Shown here piece after piece: positions 43,597 to 55,300 of a stretch of 64,000 nt of DNA; the stretch's first letter is position 1, and each line of letters begins with the position of its first letter. The position numbers and the translations under genes were made by a program. The notes beneath the pieces were generated by a model that was not told the DNA's origin, made no database searches, and saw nothing but the letters and a program-made list of their open reading frames with translations. The stretch is from Triticum aestivum (Eukaryota > Streptophyta > Magnoliopsida > Poales > Poaceae), in assembly GCF_018294505.1 (NCBI RefSeq), contig NC_057808.1, positions 227,227,780 through 227,291,779 on the forward strand. Reading direction: 5' to 3'.

Positions 43597-46317
43597 ATGG
43601 CGGCGCCTGCTGCTCTTGACGTTAGCCTCGAGAGGGTAGCTACGGCACCGGCCGTTCCACCACCCGGCATCGGCGTCGACAGTGCCACCGCGGAGGCGGA
43701 GTTCCTCTGGGAGCTGCGCAAGTACGTGCTGCTCCTCGCCACGCTCGCGGCCTCCGTCACCTACTCCGCGGGGCTGAGTCCGCCAGGCGGGTTCTGGCCC
43801 GACAACGACGCCGACAGAGGCGCGCGTCTCGCCGGCGACCCGGTGCTCCTCGTCACCTACCCGCGCCGATACAAGGCCTTCTTCTACTGCAACGCCACCG
43901 CCTTCGTCGCCTCCCTCGTCATCGTCAACCTCCTGCTCGTCCGCTCGCTCGGCCACCGCCGGCGGTGGCTGCGCGCGCTCCAGGCCGCCATGCTGCTCGA
44001 CCAGTTCGGTCTCATGGGGGCCTACGCCGCGGGCAGCTGCAGGGACGCGGCCATGTCCGCCTACGTCTTCGTTCTCGTCGCCTTGGTTGCCTGCTACGTC
44101 TCCGCCCACGTCCTCGTCTTCGTGCTCTTCGCCCCGACAGCGCGCGGCGACAAGGTCACGCCGGCCGACAGAGTGGAGCGCGCGCGCAAGTACCTGCTCA
44201 TCTTCGCGACGCTGGCGGCGACCATCACGTACCAGGCCGGTGTCAGCACGCCGGGCGGGTTCTGGCCGGGCAGCCAGGACAGCGACCACCTGGCCGGCGA
44301 CCCCATGCTCCGCGTCCAGCACCCGTCCCGCTTCATGGTCTTCTTCTACTCCAACACCACCGCGTTCGTCGCGTCGCTGGTCGTCGTCATGCTGCTCATG
44401 AGCAACACCGTGACGCAGCACGGGTTCCGGTCATGCGCACTCTGGGTGTGCACGGGCGCGGCCATGGTGGGGCTCATGGGCGCCTTCGCCTCCGGGAGCT
44501 GCCGGAGCCTCAAGACCTCCATGTACGTCGTCGCGCTGGTGGCCGCCGTTCTCCTCTACATCGCCATTCAGGCACTCGTGTTCTTGTGCGAGCCCGTGAA
44601 GAATTTGATCCACGACTGGCAACAAGCACTTGACAGGTACCTCAACAAATTTGAGAGATTGGACTTGGAGCAGCAAAATCAGCAGCAAAGCAGAGCATCC
44701 GAGCACGGCAATGACGACGCGTACCAGATTCTGAGGAAGTCGCGGATGTATCTGCTGCTCCTCGGGATTCTTGCGGCGAGCGTGACATACCAAGCCGGAC
44801 TGAACCCACCGGGCGGCTTCTGGCAAGGCGATGCAGCCGCCGACAGTCGCCACCACTACCTCGCCGGCGACCCGATCCTCCACATCACGTATCCCCGGCG
44901 ATACCTGGCCTTCTTCTACTGCAACGCCACCGCCTTCGTCGCGTCGCTCGTCATCCTCATACTCCTGCTGAGCAACATACTCAGCACCCAGGGGATCAAG
45001 TACTGCGCGTTGCAGGTCGCCATGATCCTGGACCTGTTTGGCCTGATCGGCGCCTACGCCGCCGGGAGCTGCCGGCAAGTGTCCAAATCCGTGTACGTCT
45101 CGCTGCTCGTCGTTCCTGTGTTCCTCTACGTCGGCATCCATGTCGTGGTCTTCATGTTAGAAGTGTGGCCGGCTCGCCCGGCATGGATCCAAGCGTTGAG
45201 TGAGAAGATGGAGCAGTGCGCCCCCAGCTGGCTCAAGGAGCTGTTCGAGCACCCCGAGCAGGGGGAGGAGGAGGCGGCGGACGTCGAACGGACACTGGAG
45301 AAGAGGCGGAAGCTTCTGCTGCTTCTTGCGATCCTTGCGGCGAGCCTCACCTACCAAGCCGGCATGGGCCCGCCGGGCGGCTTCTGGCAAGAGAGCAAGC
45401 TCGGCCATGTCGCCGGCGACCCGGTGCTCAACGACAACTACCCGCGCCGCTACGTGGCCTTCTTCTACTGCAACGCGACGGCCTTCGTCGCGTCCCTTGC
45501 CGTCATCATGCTGCTGGTGAACAGGAAGCTCTCGGCGAGAGGGATACGGTCTCACGCACTGCGGGTGTGCGTGATCCTCGACCTCGTCGGCCTCATGGGC
45601 GCCTTCGCCGCCGGGAGCTGCCGGAAGGTGTCGACCTCGATCTACGTCCTCGTTCTGACATTCGCAGTTCTGCTCTGCATCGCTCTCCAGGTCACGCTGG
45701 TCTTGTCGGAGACGGCGCAAGGTCTTGCCAAGAGGCTCCTGTCAAAGCTCGGCGCGGGCGAAGACCAAGCCGGAGGCGACGGGCGGCATGGCACGGGCGT
45801 CGCCGCCGGAGGGGCGCGTGATCTCTGGGACGAGAAGCTGCCCAAATACCTGCTGCTGCTCGCCGCGCTCGCCGCCGCCGTCACGTACCAGGCCGCGATG
45901 AGCCCGCCGGGCGGCCTCTGGGGCGACACCACCGGCCACACCGCCGGCGATCCGGTTCTCACGAGCAACTACCCGCGCCGGTACAAGGCCTTCTTCTACT
46001 GCAACGCCACGTCCTTCATGGCGTCCCTGGTGATCATGGTCCTCCTGCTGATCAAGAGGGTGAGCGACACCCCGCCGGCGCTCTTGGCGCTGCACGCCGC
46101 CATGATCCTGGACCTGTTTGGCCTCATGGGTGCGTACGCCGCTGGGAGCTGCAGGAGGGTGAGGACGTCGGCCTACATCCTGGCGCTGGTCGTCGGGGTC
46201 TCGGCGTACATTGCTGTGCTCGTCGTGGCATCCATCGGCATAGCGGGGCGACTGAGAAGCGCAATGGACTGGCTGACGGAGCAAGTGACGCGGTGCTTCT
46301 CCGTGCATGATATGTAG
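43597..46317 (+). CDS. Five-module PGG-domain membrane protein (906 aa, single exon)
   Basis: An uninterrupted GC-rich frame from an ATG in good grass context (GGCGATGGCG) to TAG. It holds five copies of a PGG module (Pfam PF13962 type), with the PGG triplet near residues 65, 217, 403, 591 and 769. Each module has a helix ending LAASVTYQAG, then PPGGFW, a GDP motif, YPRRY, FFYCNATAFVASL, and two further hydrophobic segments around LMGAYAAGSCR. That gives about four membrane spans per module, some 20 in all. Module 2 has TPGG for PPGG and SRFMVFFYSNTTAF. A charged, glutamine-rich linker lies between modules 2 and 3 (about 340-375). PGG domains usually follow ankyrin repeats; none is present here. 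Function is unknown; a role at membranes in stress or defence is only a family-level guess. Antisense frames along it are shadows. Confidence 0.93.
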   Translation: MAAPAALDVSLERVATAPAVPPPGIGVDSATAEAEFLWELRKYVLLLATLAASVTYSAGLSPPGGFWPDNDADRGARLAGDPVLLVTYPRRYKAFFYCNATAFVASLVIVNLLLVRSLGHRRRWLRALQAAMLLDQFGLMGAYAAGSCRDAAMSAYVFVLVALVACYVSAHVLVFVLFAPTARGDKVTPADRVERARKYLLIFATLAATITYQAGVSTPGGFWPGSQDSDHLAGDPMLRVQHPSRFMVFFYSNTTAFVASLVVVMLLMSNTVTQHGFRSCALWVCTGAAMVGLMGAFASGSCRSLKTSMYVVALVAAVLLYIAIQALVFLCEPVKNLIHDWQQALDRYLNKFERLDLEQQNQQQSRASEHGNDDAYQILRKSRMYLLLLGILAASVTYQAGLNPPGGFWQGDAAADSRHHYLAGDPILHITYPRRYLAFFYCNATAFVASLVILILLLSNILSTQGIKYCALQVAMILDLFGLIGAYAAGSCRQVSKSVYVSLLVVPVFLYVGIHVVVFMLEVWPARPAWIQALSEKMEQCAPSWLKELFEHPEQGEEEAADVERTLEKRRKLLLLLAILAASLTYQAGMGPPGGFWQESKLGHVAGDPVLNDNYPRRYVAFFYCNATAFVASLAVIMLLVNRKLSARGIRSHALRVCVILDLVGLMGAFAAGSCRKVSTSIYVLVLTFAVLLCIALQVTLVLSETAQGLAKRLLSKLGAGEDQAGGDGRHGTGVAAGGARDLWDEKLPKYLLLLAALAAAVTYQAAMSPPGGLWGDTTGHTAGDPVLTSNYPRRYKAFFYCNATSFMASLVIMVLLLIKRVSDTPPALLALHAAMILDLFGLMGAYAAGSCRRVRTSAYILALVVGVSAYIAVLVVASIGIAGRLRSAMDWLTEQVTRCFSVHDM

Positions 46318-46319
46318 GA

Positions 46320-46830
46320 GAACTTTGTAGAATTGCAGGGTGGCCTGCTCTGGCCCCACGGACCTTGTTTGTAGGCTTGTAGCATAAGTGTTATAGATGC
46401 GTCTGGCTGGCGGCCGTTGGCTCAGCTAGCGGTAGCGAGCGGCCGGTCAGAAAAGGAAAATTCTTGTCCCCCATTCTTAGAAAGGAAGGCCTCGTAAATT
46501 CCGTTGGCTCGATAGGCCAACCACTAGACCCTGTTTGTGGTGGGGTGCGCTTTGGTCCCTGATTTTTCATGCCCTTTCTTCCATGTCCGACCTGACACAC
46601 GGGTGTGGTCCCTTTGCTGCCATAGCTTTGATTCCTTTTTGCATGCGTGTGTTGATTTGACCTTCGCTGCAGCTCCACATGCTATTTGCTGCCATCATGT
46701 AATTATTTGTCTAAGATATTGATGTATTTAGACACATTTTAGTGTTAGGTATATTTTTTTAGACAAATATAAGACAACTAATTTGGTACAAGACACCACT
46801 AGCATTTAGAAAAATTAACACCATGGCTAC
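46320..46830. other. PGG 3' flank with MITE remnant
   Basis: About 46703-46796 carries an imperfect inverted repeat (TTATTTGTCTAAGATATTG ... AGACAAATATAAGACAACTA), a decayed Stowaway-like remnant. The preceding 380 bp would hold the 3' UTR. No other feature. Confidence 0.5.
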
Positions 46831-49720
46831 TGTTTTGCGGCCGCTCTGTGCAACTAGACCCTGTAGTAAAACCAACTTTTGACTGGATGTGTGCAAATAG
46901 ACACAAACTAGGGAGTAGTTTTGCAGATAGCCCAAACTAGAAACATGGACCGGATGTTCCTGTTTGTGCAACTAATCACATTTCCAACAATGCCAACTTT
47001 TTATGCAATGTGTGCAACCAAACAACCAAATACTAGAAAATATGGATTGGATGTACTGGTTGTGCAGAAAGAAGCACATATTTGCGCAACTAAAAAAGCA
47101 TGGGTTCCAAAAGAAACCTTTTTATGCCAGGTGTGCAAATAGAAGCCTATATTTGTGCCAACTAAAACATGGATCCAAAACCAACTTTTCCTTCTTTGTG
47201 TGCAACCAAACAGCCAAGACTAGAAAAGAGATGTGCAAACTAACTATGGATCCAAAAGCCAGCTTTTGCTGTAAATGTGTGCAATCAACACACACAGACA
47301 TGGATGTGTGCAGTCTGTGCAAAAAAAAAAACACATATTTGTGCAACTAAACATGAATCTAAAGCCAACTTTTACTGTAAATGTGTGCAACTACAACATG
47401 AATCCAGGCCTCCAAACAGCTTGTGGCAGAGGGGGGACTTTTGTAATGGGCTCAACATATTGTTCAACTTCACCAACCTCCCAGGTGATGCCCTTATCCT
47501 ACCAGCTTGTGACTGCCGTTCTGCATTATCTCCTTCATTACCCTCACCCCCTGCACAATATCATGAAGGTAAAAAAAGGTGATTAGTTAACACTGCATAA
47601 TTTTTTTGTTGTTCTTCAGAAATCTGGATTAAAAAAGTTGAGGATGCCAACACAGTATTTTGTTTTCTGTGCAACTAGAAATGCTAAGGATGCTAACTAA
47701 ATACATACTCTTGTGCAACTAGAAAAAGTCTTGAGTATGTCAACTAGTTAGAAAAGTATTGTGCAACTAGAATTGCTGAGGATGCCAACTAATTGGATAC
47801 TACTGTGCAAGTATAAAGTCTGAGGGTGCCAAAGATACTCTTGGGCAACCCTCAATTTTTTTGGAGATGGGACTAAATTATATAATGCTGTGCAACTAGA
47901 AAGGCTGAGGATGTCAACATTATCTGCTTCATTTCTCTCATTCCCTTGAAAATATCTTGGGGTTCGCAAAAAAAAGGCAGAGGTGATTAGTTATCATTAC
48001 ATACAAATATTTGTTCTCTGGAAAACTAGATTAAAAAGTTGAGGATGGCAACTTGATATCCTGTTTGTTCTGCAACTAGAAATGCTGGTGATGACAACTA
48101 ATGAGATATTCTTGTGCGACTAGAAATGCTGATGATGCCAACTAATGAGATATTCTTGTGCAACTAGAGAGGCTGAGGAAGTCAACTACTTGGATAATGT
48201 TGTCCAACTAGAATTGCAGAGGGTGCCAACTAAATAGATACTCTTCTGCAACTAGAAAGCCTGAGGGTGCCAAGTCATTACGTTGGGCAATCCTCAATTT
48301 TTTTTAAATGAGACTAATCTGAGTTCTTGTGCAACTAGAGAAGCCGAGGATGTCAACTAGTTGTATAATGTTGTCCAACTAGAATTACTGAGGTTGCCAA
48401 CTAATTAGATACTATTCTGCAACTAGAAAGCCTGAGGATGCCAAGTCGTTACATACTCTTGGGACAATTCTAAAAAACTTGAAGATGGCAACGTTGAGCA
48501 ACTAAGAAAGTTGAGCATGCCAATGCTTAATTAGTCCTTCTGCAACTATGTATGAAAATTAATACACTTGGCTGCCTATATGTGGAGTAAAAGATATTCC
48601 TCATGAAATTTTATTTTACCTCAGCGGCTGCTGCAGAAGATGTGGCATCTACCCCTTTGGATACTGCCTCCGTGCGCACCTTTCTTCTCTGCAATTTTAC
48701 TAAGAGGAATCTTTCCCCACCCTAAAGTTGTGTAAGAAAAAAATGAACAAGCATAAGGGGTTGAGAAAAAATTAAACATGTATGTGTGCCATATAAAAAA
48801 CCTAAAGGATAAAAGAAAAATGAAGGAAAATAAATTCCAAAGGATTGTTGTTCTCCACTCACATCGTCACCCTCTCCATCCCCGTCCTTATCATCGCCAC
48901 GCGGCTGCCGCTTAGCAGCCCTTTTTGAGTTCCGTCGTGAGATCGGATTTGCAGAACCCTACAATGAACAAAAACATTGGGATGCTAAGAGGGTAAAAGA
49001 AAAGGGCATAATAAAAATGGTCAGAGGATAAAACCCAAAACATTAAAGTGGTAATAGGGTAAAAAGAAAAAAATGGGAACCTCTGTTTCATTGTCAGGCA
49101 CATCTCCTTCTCCAGCCATTTTGGTCTTTGCAAAAAAATACGAACAATGTATTAGTCAAATTAACAGAAGTTGCACAGGGGAGAGAAAATGTGGTGGGTT
49201 GGCCACTTTTATATATGAAGTTGGCTAGTTTGAATTAAAAGAAAAGTTGCACATGATTTGCTGCCTAGTTGAACAAAAAATAAGTGCCACCCAAAACACA
49301 ATACTCCATCAGAAGAAAAATTAAGTTGGCTATTTTTATCATAATGTTGGTAAGTTTTATCTAACAAGTTGCACAAAGGGGCTGCCCGGTTGCACAAAAA
49401 TGGCTAAAAAAGGAAACAAATCTGCAAACTCCTACACTATTGCAGGCCAACTGAGCAGCCCGCTGAGCATATTGGTGTGTGTGCGACTAAACATTATTGT
49501 GTGTGCAACTAGACTACATTGCAGGCCAACTAAGCATGTGTGTGTGCAACTAGTCCTGCCAACTAAATATCAATGTGTGTGCAACTAGATTACATTGCAG
49601 GCCAACTGAGCATATGTGTGTGCAACTAATCCTGCCAACTAAACAACAAATGTGTGTGCAACTAGATTACATTTGCAGGCCAACTAAGCATATATGTGTG
49701 TGTGCGCAAAAACACCCCAG
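46830..49720. repeat. Field of GTGCAACTAG repeats
   Basis: TGTGCAACTAGAAA then CTGAGGATGCCAACTA recurs from about 47670 to 48540, roughly every 45 bp where regular (48114, 48156, 48202, 48247). A related GTGCAACTAAA/ATGGATCCAAAAGCCAAC type occupies 46840-47420. At 49495-49700 a unit of about 75-80 bp (GTGTGCAACTAGATTACATT then GCAGGCCAACTAAGC) occurs three times. The repeats sit around and between the small minus-strand exons listed next, so they look like intron expansions of a transposon gene. Confidence 0.75.
48620..49119 (-). CDS. N-terminal exons of an unrecognised, probably transposon-borne gene
   Basis: Three exons on the minus strand join in phase 0 with GT-AG borders: 49119-49081 (MAGEGDVPDNETE), 48958-48863 (GSANPISRRNSKRAAKRQP..., basic then acidic) and 48721-48620 (GGERFLLVKLQRRKV...). 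A further plausible exon at 47550-47390 reads RIRASPGRLVKLNNMLSPLQ, which recalls the SP-R...L...QK stretch of Ulp1-protease-type proteins carried by some plant MULE and CACTA elements, but it needs a different phase, so an exon between is missing. The catalytic domain would lie beyond the visible exons and was not found. Function is left open. Confidence 0.45.
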
Positions 49721-49799
49721 AGTGCATGAACAAGCTTTTATGCAATGTAGTCAACTTCCCTGCCATTCTTGTGCAACTACATAATCTAACTAGCCAACT

Positions 49800-51060
49800 A
49801 CATAATGCTCTCTGTGCAGCTACCCAGATCTATCAAGTAAATACATAGGGGAGTGGGTGCACCACCACCTAGCATCTCGTCATGTAGTCCCGACGCAACA
49901 TACATTGGGACCGAAGCAAGAAATCCATCCCTATGTCCCACCTACCCACCACAGCCATGGCGACCGGAACCTCACCGGAAACTGCAGCTGCAGACATGAA
50001 ACACCAAATTTGGGGCCTAGGTCGTCCTCCGCGTAGGAGCTCGGAGGCGTGACGCCCAACCGGCAAGCTCGACTGCCAATGCATATTTTTATCACAACAA
50101 CGTTTCAGCTTGTAAATCATGGACGCCCAAAAGCCCATGTTATCTAAAGTAGCTGAAAATGAGACAACCACAAGTACACCCAAAGAGGCTGAACGCTTGA
50201 GGAGTCATCTATAGTCCAGAACACTGAACCTAGACCATGTGGTAAACCTGCACTTATAACGAACCGAGGAGACATCTGTAGTCCTCTCATGGTAATTGCT
50301 ATGAGCATATCTACTCTCCTACAGTGATCCCAAAACCAAACTTCTACTTCTTCTTTGAACGGTCAATGTGTGTCACAAACTACAAGTTCAGAAGATAGTA
50401 ATCCAAAAATATCAGCACATTCATTGCTGGGAGGAAACATTTTTATCGGAACGGTCATATACTACAACTCATATTTCATCGGAGCTGCACATACCTCTGC
50501 CGACAGAAGAAAGTTGGCACATATGTTCAATCTCCCACCCAAGTATGCAGCAACAACACCTACATGGCACTGTAATCGACCGTCGGAGTTGGGGACCTAG
50601 GGAAACAGGCCCTCCCGACCGCGGCGTGCGTCGCTAAGAGGAGACAGCAGGAGGGGAACGGCCGGGCGCGTGCTAGGCGCGGCGCGCGTCGCCAGGAGTA
50701 GGCAAGTGCAGGAGGCGGCCGGGGTGTACTTGGCGCGGCGGGCGGCGCGGGGAGGTGGCTAGAGGAGCGCGGCGGCCAAGCGCGTAGCCGAGAGGAGGAC
50801 CGCGGCGGCCCTTTCCCGTCGGGGCTGCGGCGGCTGGGCGACCCCTGCTCCTGCTCATAGAAAGAGCAAGGAGGAGACGGCGACGCTGCTGGTCCGGCTT
50901 GCCGGCTGATCTGCTCTCCAGGCTCGTCCGGTCCGCCGCCTCGCCTCGACCTCCCTAGCCGCTGCTTCACCAGATCCGATCTAGACGAGGGAAAGAGGAT
51001 AAGGAAAGGCTTTTTTCTCAGAGAGAAAGTAGCGAAGGGAGGATAGTGTGTGGGCTTTGA
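49800..51060 (-). other. GC-rich leader region of the minus-strand gene
   Basis: 50560-50970 is GC-rich with open frames on the minus strand (MKQRLGRSRRGGGPDEPGEQ...) but no recognisable domain. It looks like a 5' UTR or first exon, with a GA-rich stretch at 50985-51045 upstream. 49800-50560 holds nothing convincing. 51060-51350 is AT-rich with a repeated TTTAGGACTTTTGTTCTCTC word. Confidence 0.35.
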
Positions 51061-51354
51061 GCCTCCGGCCAGATAACACCTGCGCTTGCGGGCCGATGGA
51101 TTCGACGCATTGAGCGGTCGCCGTGCGGCCGCTCGGCTCGACCAAATAATGCATGTGCACTTTTAAGATTTTAGGTAAGTGTTTTAGGACTTTTGTTCTC
51201 TCTATAGTTTCTGAACTTCCCTTGGGATCCCAAATGTGGTAGGACCTTGTTTTTTCATCCTAATTGTTTAGGACTTTTGTTCTCTCTGTAATTTCTAAGC
51301 TTCCTTTATCAAGAAAAATAAAAAATCTGAGCTCCCGTTGGGATCCCGGATGTA

Positions 51355-52133
51355 ACCTCCGTCCAGTTTCACAAGTCCCGATCATGTTTTGGATCATATT
51401 TTAATCATGACTTTAACTATAAATACTATAAGTAGCAAAACATAGTATCATCAAAAACTACGTTCAAATACGAATCTAACAATACAATTTTTGGTGACAT
51501 GCATTTACATTTACAACAAGGACTAATAAACTCAAACCGAGATATTAGGAGCGTGTTCAAACTTGCCAATATTCAATGTTTATTTGAAAGACTAATACCA
51601 TGGTATAATTTTTATAACATATAGTATAGGAGAACGGATGTTCGGCTCTCGGCCTCCATGGAGGCCTTTTTTTGAAGAAAAAAAATCAAAATTCAAAGTT
51701 TTTGGTTTTAAAAAAATATGAAAAAAATATGCAAGTAAAAGTGGATGTTATGTGTATGTGTGCAAAATTTCAGGATAAAAAATGTTGAAATGCGACCTGT
51801 ACAAAAAAGACAAATTCATGGCCTGGAAGAATAAATAGTATCATGTGTTAAAAAGCCTCAGATTGTCTTTTTTGCACAACCCTCATTTCAACGTATTTTG
51901 CCCTAAAAATTTACACACATGTGTGCTATGCCTTCATGTATATCTGTGTTTTTTTAGAATTTTTTGAAACATAGAAAATATGAAACGAAATTCAAAATTT
52001 TTAAAACCGAGCTCCATGGAGCTCGGCCTCCAAAGGCAATATTCGATAGTATAGTCTCTATTTTTATTAGTTAAATTTATAGTCAAAGTGTGACCCTAAA
52101 TACGAGGAGATCCAATAAACCTAGACAAGGGAG
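51355..52133. mobile_element. Stowaway-type MITE split by a nested insertion
   Basis: Left end ACCTCCGTCCAGTTTCACAA after TA, right end CTAGACAAGGGAG before TA (52134-52135). Removing the element at 51630-52045 and one copy of its 9-bp duplication leaves about 350 bp with Stowaway borders. Confidence 0.65.
51630..52045. mobile_element. MULE-type foldback MITE with 9-bp target duplication
   Basis: Flanked by ATAGTATAG at 51621-51629 and 52046-52054, the 9-bp length typical of Mutator-like elements. The two halves are long inverted repeats: CTCGGCCTCCATGGAG near the left end against the inverse near the right, then matching AT-rich arms through TGTGTGCAAAATTT. No coding capacity. Confidence 0.8.
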
Positions 52134-52379
52134 TATCTCTAGCATGCTTGTTAGGACTTCTATTCTCTCTGTAGTTTTCTAGCTTTTGTTGGGATTCAAA
52201 ATCAGTTTTTTGAACTTCTTTTGGGATCTAAAATGCAAGTTTTGTGAGCTTCTAATGGTTAATTTTGGTAAAAGAAGTTTTTGATGGTTAATTTAGGTAA
52301 AAGGACATATGTTTTTTTTTTGGAACTAGGCTTTTTTTTAAACTAGGCAAAAGATTTGCCATTTTCATTGGTTAAGAGA

Positions 52380-55300
52380 GAAGGTTAACAATGTATGGCC
52401 AAAGGCCAAATATAGTACATCACTCTCGTGACATAATGTTACACAAATGTTTTGCTCCCGCAAGGCTCCAAAGAGAGTATTCCTCTTTGATCTTGGCGAC
52501 CAACACTCCCACTCGAGTGGCTGTGTTGCGGAAAACTCTAGTGTTTCGCTCCTTCTATATTTCGCAGGAGATAAGCATCATCAGGGAGACAAGCGGCCTT
52601 CTCGACGGAGTTTGCTTCGTGGCATTCTGACTCCACCAATCCTTAACCGAAACCATACCAATACAATCGTTGGGCTGGACATCGTGGAGTGCAAGCCAAG
52701 TTTTGATCATGCCCCGAACCCGAATGGGGTATCGACATTGAAAAGGAAGGTGGGCAGCCGATTCCTGGACTTGTTGGCATAATGGACAAATGTTGAAGTT
52801 CGGCCATCCGCGACGGTGGAGTCTGTCAGTCGTCCAAATCCTATTGTTAATAACAAGCCACGCGAAAAATTTGCACTTTGGGGGCGCCTAGTTCTTCCAA
52901 ACATTTTGGTTCATATCCGTGTCCACCAATCCAAGAAACTGAGCCCTGTATGCTGAGGCCGCGGAGTAATGGCCATCAGCAGTGAGTTTCCAGGTGATGG
53001 GGTCCTGCATGTCCAGGTTTAGCTGGATGTGGGTGAGTATTTCCCAAAGCGCAACAAATTGGGCGATGTGCTCAGAGGAGATGATCGAAGCAACCTTCAC
53101 CTGGGAGATCCAGTAGCCATTAAGCAATGCCTTGTGGACTCAACAATTCTTTTTGTTGGAGATGTCGTAAATTTTGGGAGCAATGTCTTTGGGTCTTATG
53201 CCATCTAGCCAAGATGACTCCCAGAAAGTTGCGCGGAGACCATCACCCACCAGCACCTTGGAGGCCGACGCGAATATGTTTCGATCATTGTTGTCGCAAG
53301 GAGTACCCAAACCGACCAAGGCTTGAGCGGGTCTTGCCAGTTGAACCACAGCCAACAAAGACGAGGTGCAGCCGCAAACTTTCCAAGGTTTAGAATCCCA
53401 AGGCCACCATGTAGCTTGAACATGCAGAATTGCGCCCAGTTGACCTTACATTTCCCTCCTGTGACCTTGTCACAACCAGCCCAGAGGTAGGCACGTCGGA
53501 GGGCATCAATCTTTTTCAAAACTTCCACCGGAAGATTTAGAGCCGTCATATAATAGATAGCGATGGTTGTGTTGACAGACTTAACAAGAACCATCCTTCC
53601 AGGGGCAGCAACGTGCTTGCCCATCCAAGGTGTGAGCTGGGCCGCGATCTTGTCCTCGAGAGGCTGGAAGTGAATTCTTTTCAGGCGCTTCACTGACAGT
53701 GGTAAACCAAGATACTTCATCGGGAAGGTGGTTCGTTGAGCCAGGAAAGATTGTAGAATATCCGGAAGGTCCACATTGTCACATCTAATTGGGGCAACCA
53801 AGCTCTTGGAGCAATTTGTTACCAATCCAGAAATATCTCCAAAGTTCCTGAGGGTGTCGGCAAAGAAACTGACATCCGCCTTGAGTGGAGCAATAAAAAC
53901 CGCAGCATCGTCCGCGTCTAGGGAAGCCCGGATCGGCATAGCACGTCCGCCAATGGGATGGAGGTGACCTTGTGATGTGGCCTTCCCGAGGATGTGATGT
54001 AATGGATCAATGGCCAGCACAAAGAGAAGGGGAGACAGGGGGTCCCCTTGTCTCAGCGCACGCCCAAGCCTGAAGGGGACGCCCGGCACACCATTGAGCA
54101 AAACACACGATGAGGTCGTAGACGGGAGAGCAGACACCCAGCCACGAAACAGGGGAGGGAAACCAAGGTGGTTGAGCAAGTCCAGGAGGTAGTCCCAACA
54201 CACCGAATCAAACGCTTTCTTGATGTCAAGCTTGAACAGGAGAGCCGGGGTATTGTTGCGATGTAAGCATCTAGCAAGGTTGCGCACGTGCATGAAATTA
54301 TCATGAATACATCTCTTCTTGATGAAAGCACTCTAAGCTTGTGAGACAAGATCATTCATGTGGGGTGCCGGCCTTTTGGACATCATCTTCGCAATGAGCT
54401 TCGCGATGGCGTGAATTAGGCTTATAGGGCGAAAGTCAGAAATATCTTCGGCACCATCCTTCTTCGGAACGAGGGCAACATCAGCTGAGTTCAACCAATG
54501 AAGGTGGGCGGTCTGTAGGTTGGAGAAATGGTTGACCGCAAGCATGATGTCTGGCTTGATTGTGTTCCAACACGCCTTGAAGAAAGTGCCCGTGAAGCCA
54601 TCCGGTCCGGGCGCCTTGTCACCCGGTAATTCGAGCACCGCAACTTTGACCTCCTCCTCGGTGAATGCCTCGTCCAAGCCCTGTAGATCACAGTTGGGGG
54701 TTGGAGTCAAACCCCAATTGACGTCAATGCTACGAGTAGGGCCTTTTTTGGCTATATTCTTAAAGTGGTTGTGCACAATCTGCTCTTTGTCTTCGTGAGA
54801 GGTGACCCAACCCTGGTTGTGTTTGAGGCGATGAATAAGGTTTTTTTTCTCCTCTTGTGATTGACGCGGAGGTGGAAATAACGGGTGTTGGCATTTCCTT
54901 CTTTAAGATTTGTAATCCTCGAGTTTTGCCTTTTTCTGGATTTTTCGAGCACCGCCAAGCCAACGATCCTTCGTTTTAAACTTGTTCGAAGATCCCTTTC
55001 CTCCGGGCTTAGGTCTCTTTGTTCTTGAGCGAGGTCAAGGCGAAGAATAACCTTGAGAGCCATGTGCAACTGGACCCTGGAGTTAGAGAAAAGGGTCTTG
55101 CTCCAGGAGCGCAACTTTTGTCCTGTTCTCTTTAGCTTGTGGAATAGCCGTTGATAAGGCTCGACATGACCGGAATTCACATTCCATGCCTCGTTGACAA
55201 CATGTTGGAATCCCAGCATCTCTCTCAAGAAGTTTTCAAACTGGAAGGATTTAGGCTTCTTTAGGCCAACATCATTAGCAAACAGGAGGGGGCAGTGATC

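Noticed and set aside
43510..46359. Minus-strand frames of up to 303 codons opposite the PGG gene
   Set aside because: GC-rich shadow frames. They repeat with the PGG module period and have no independent domain.
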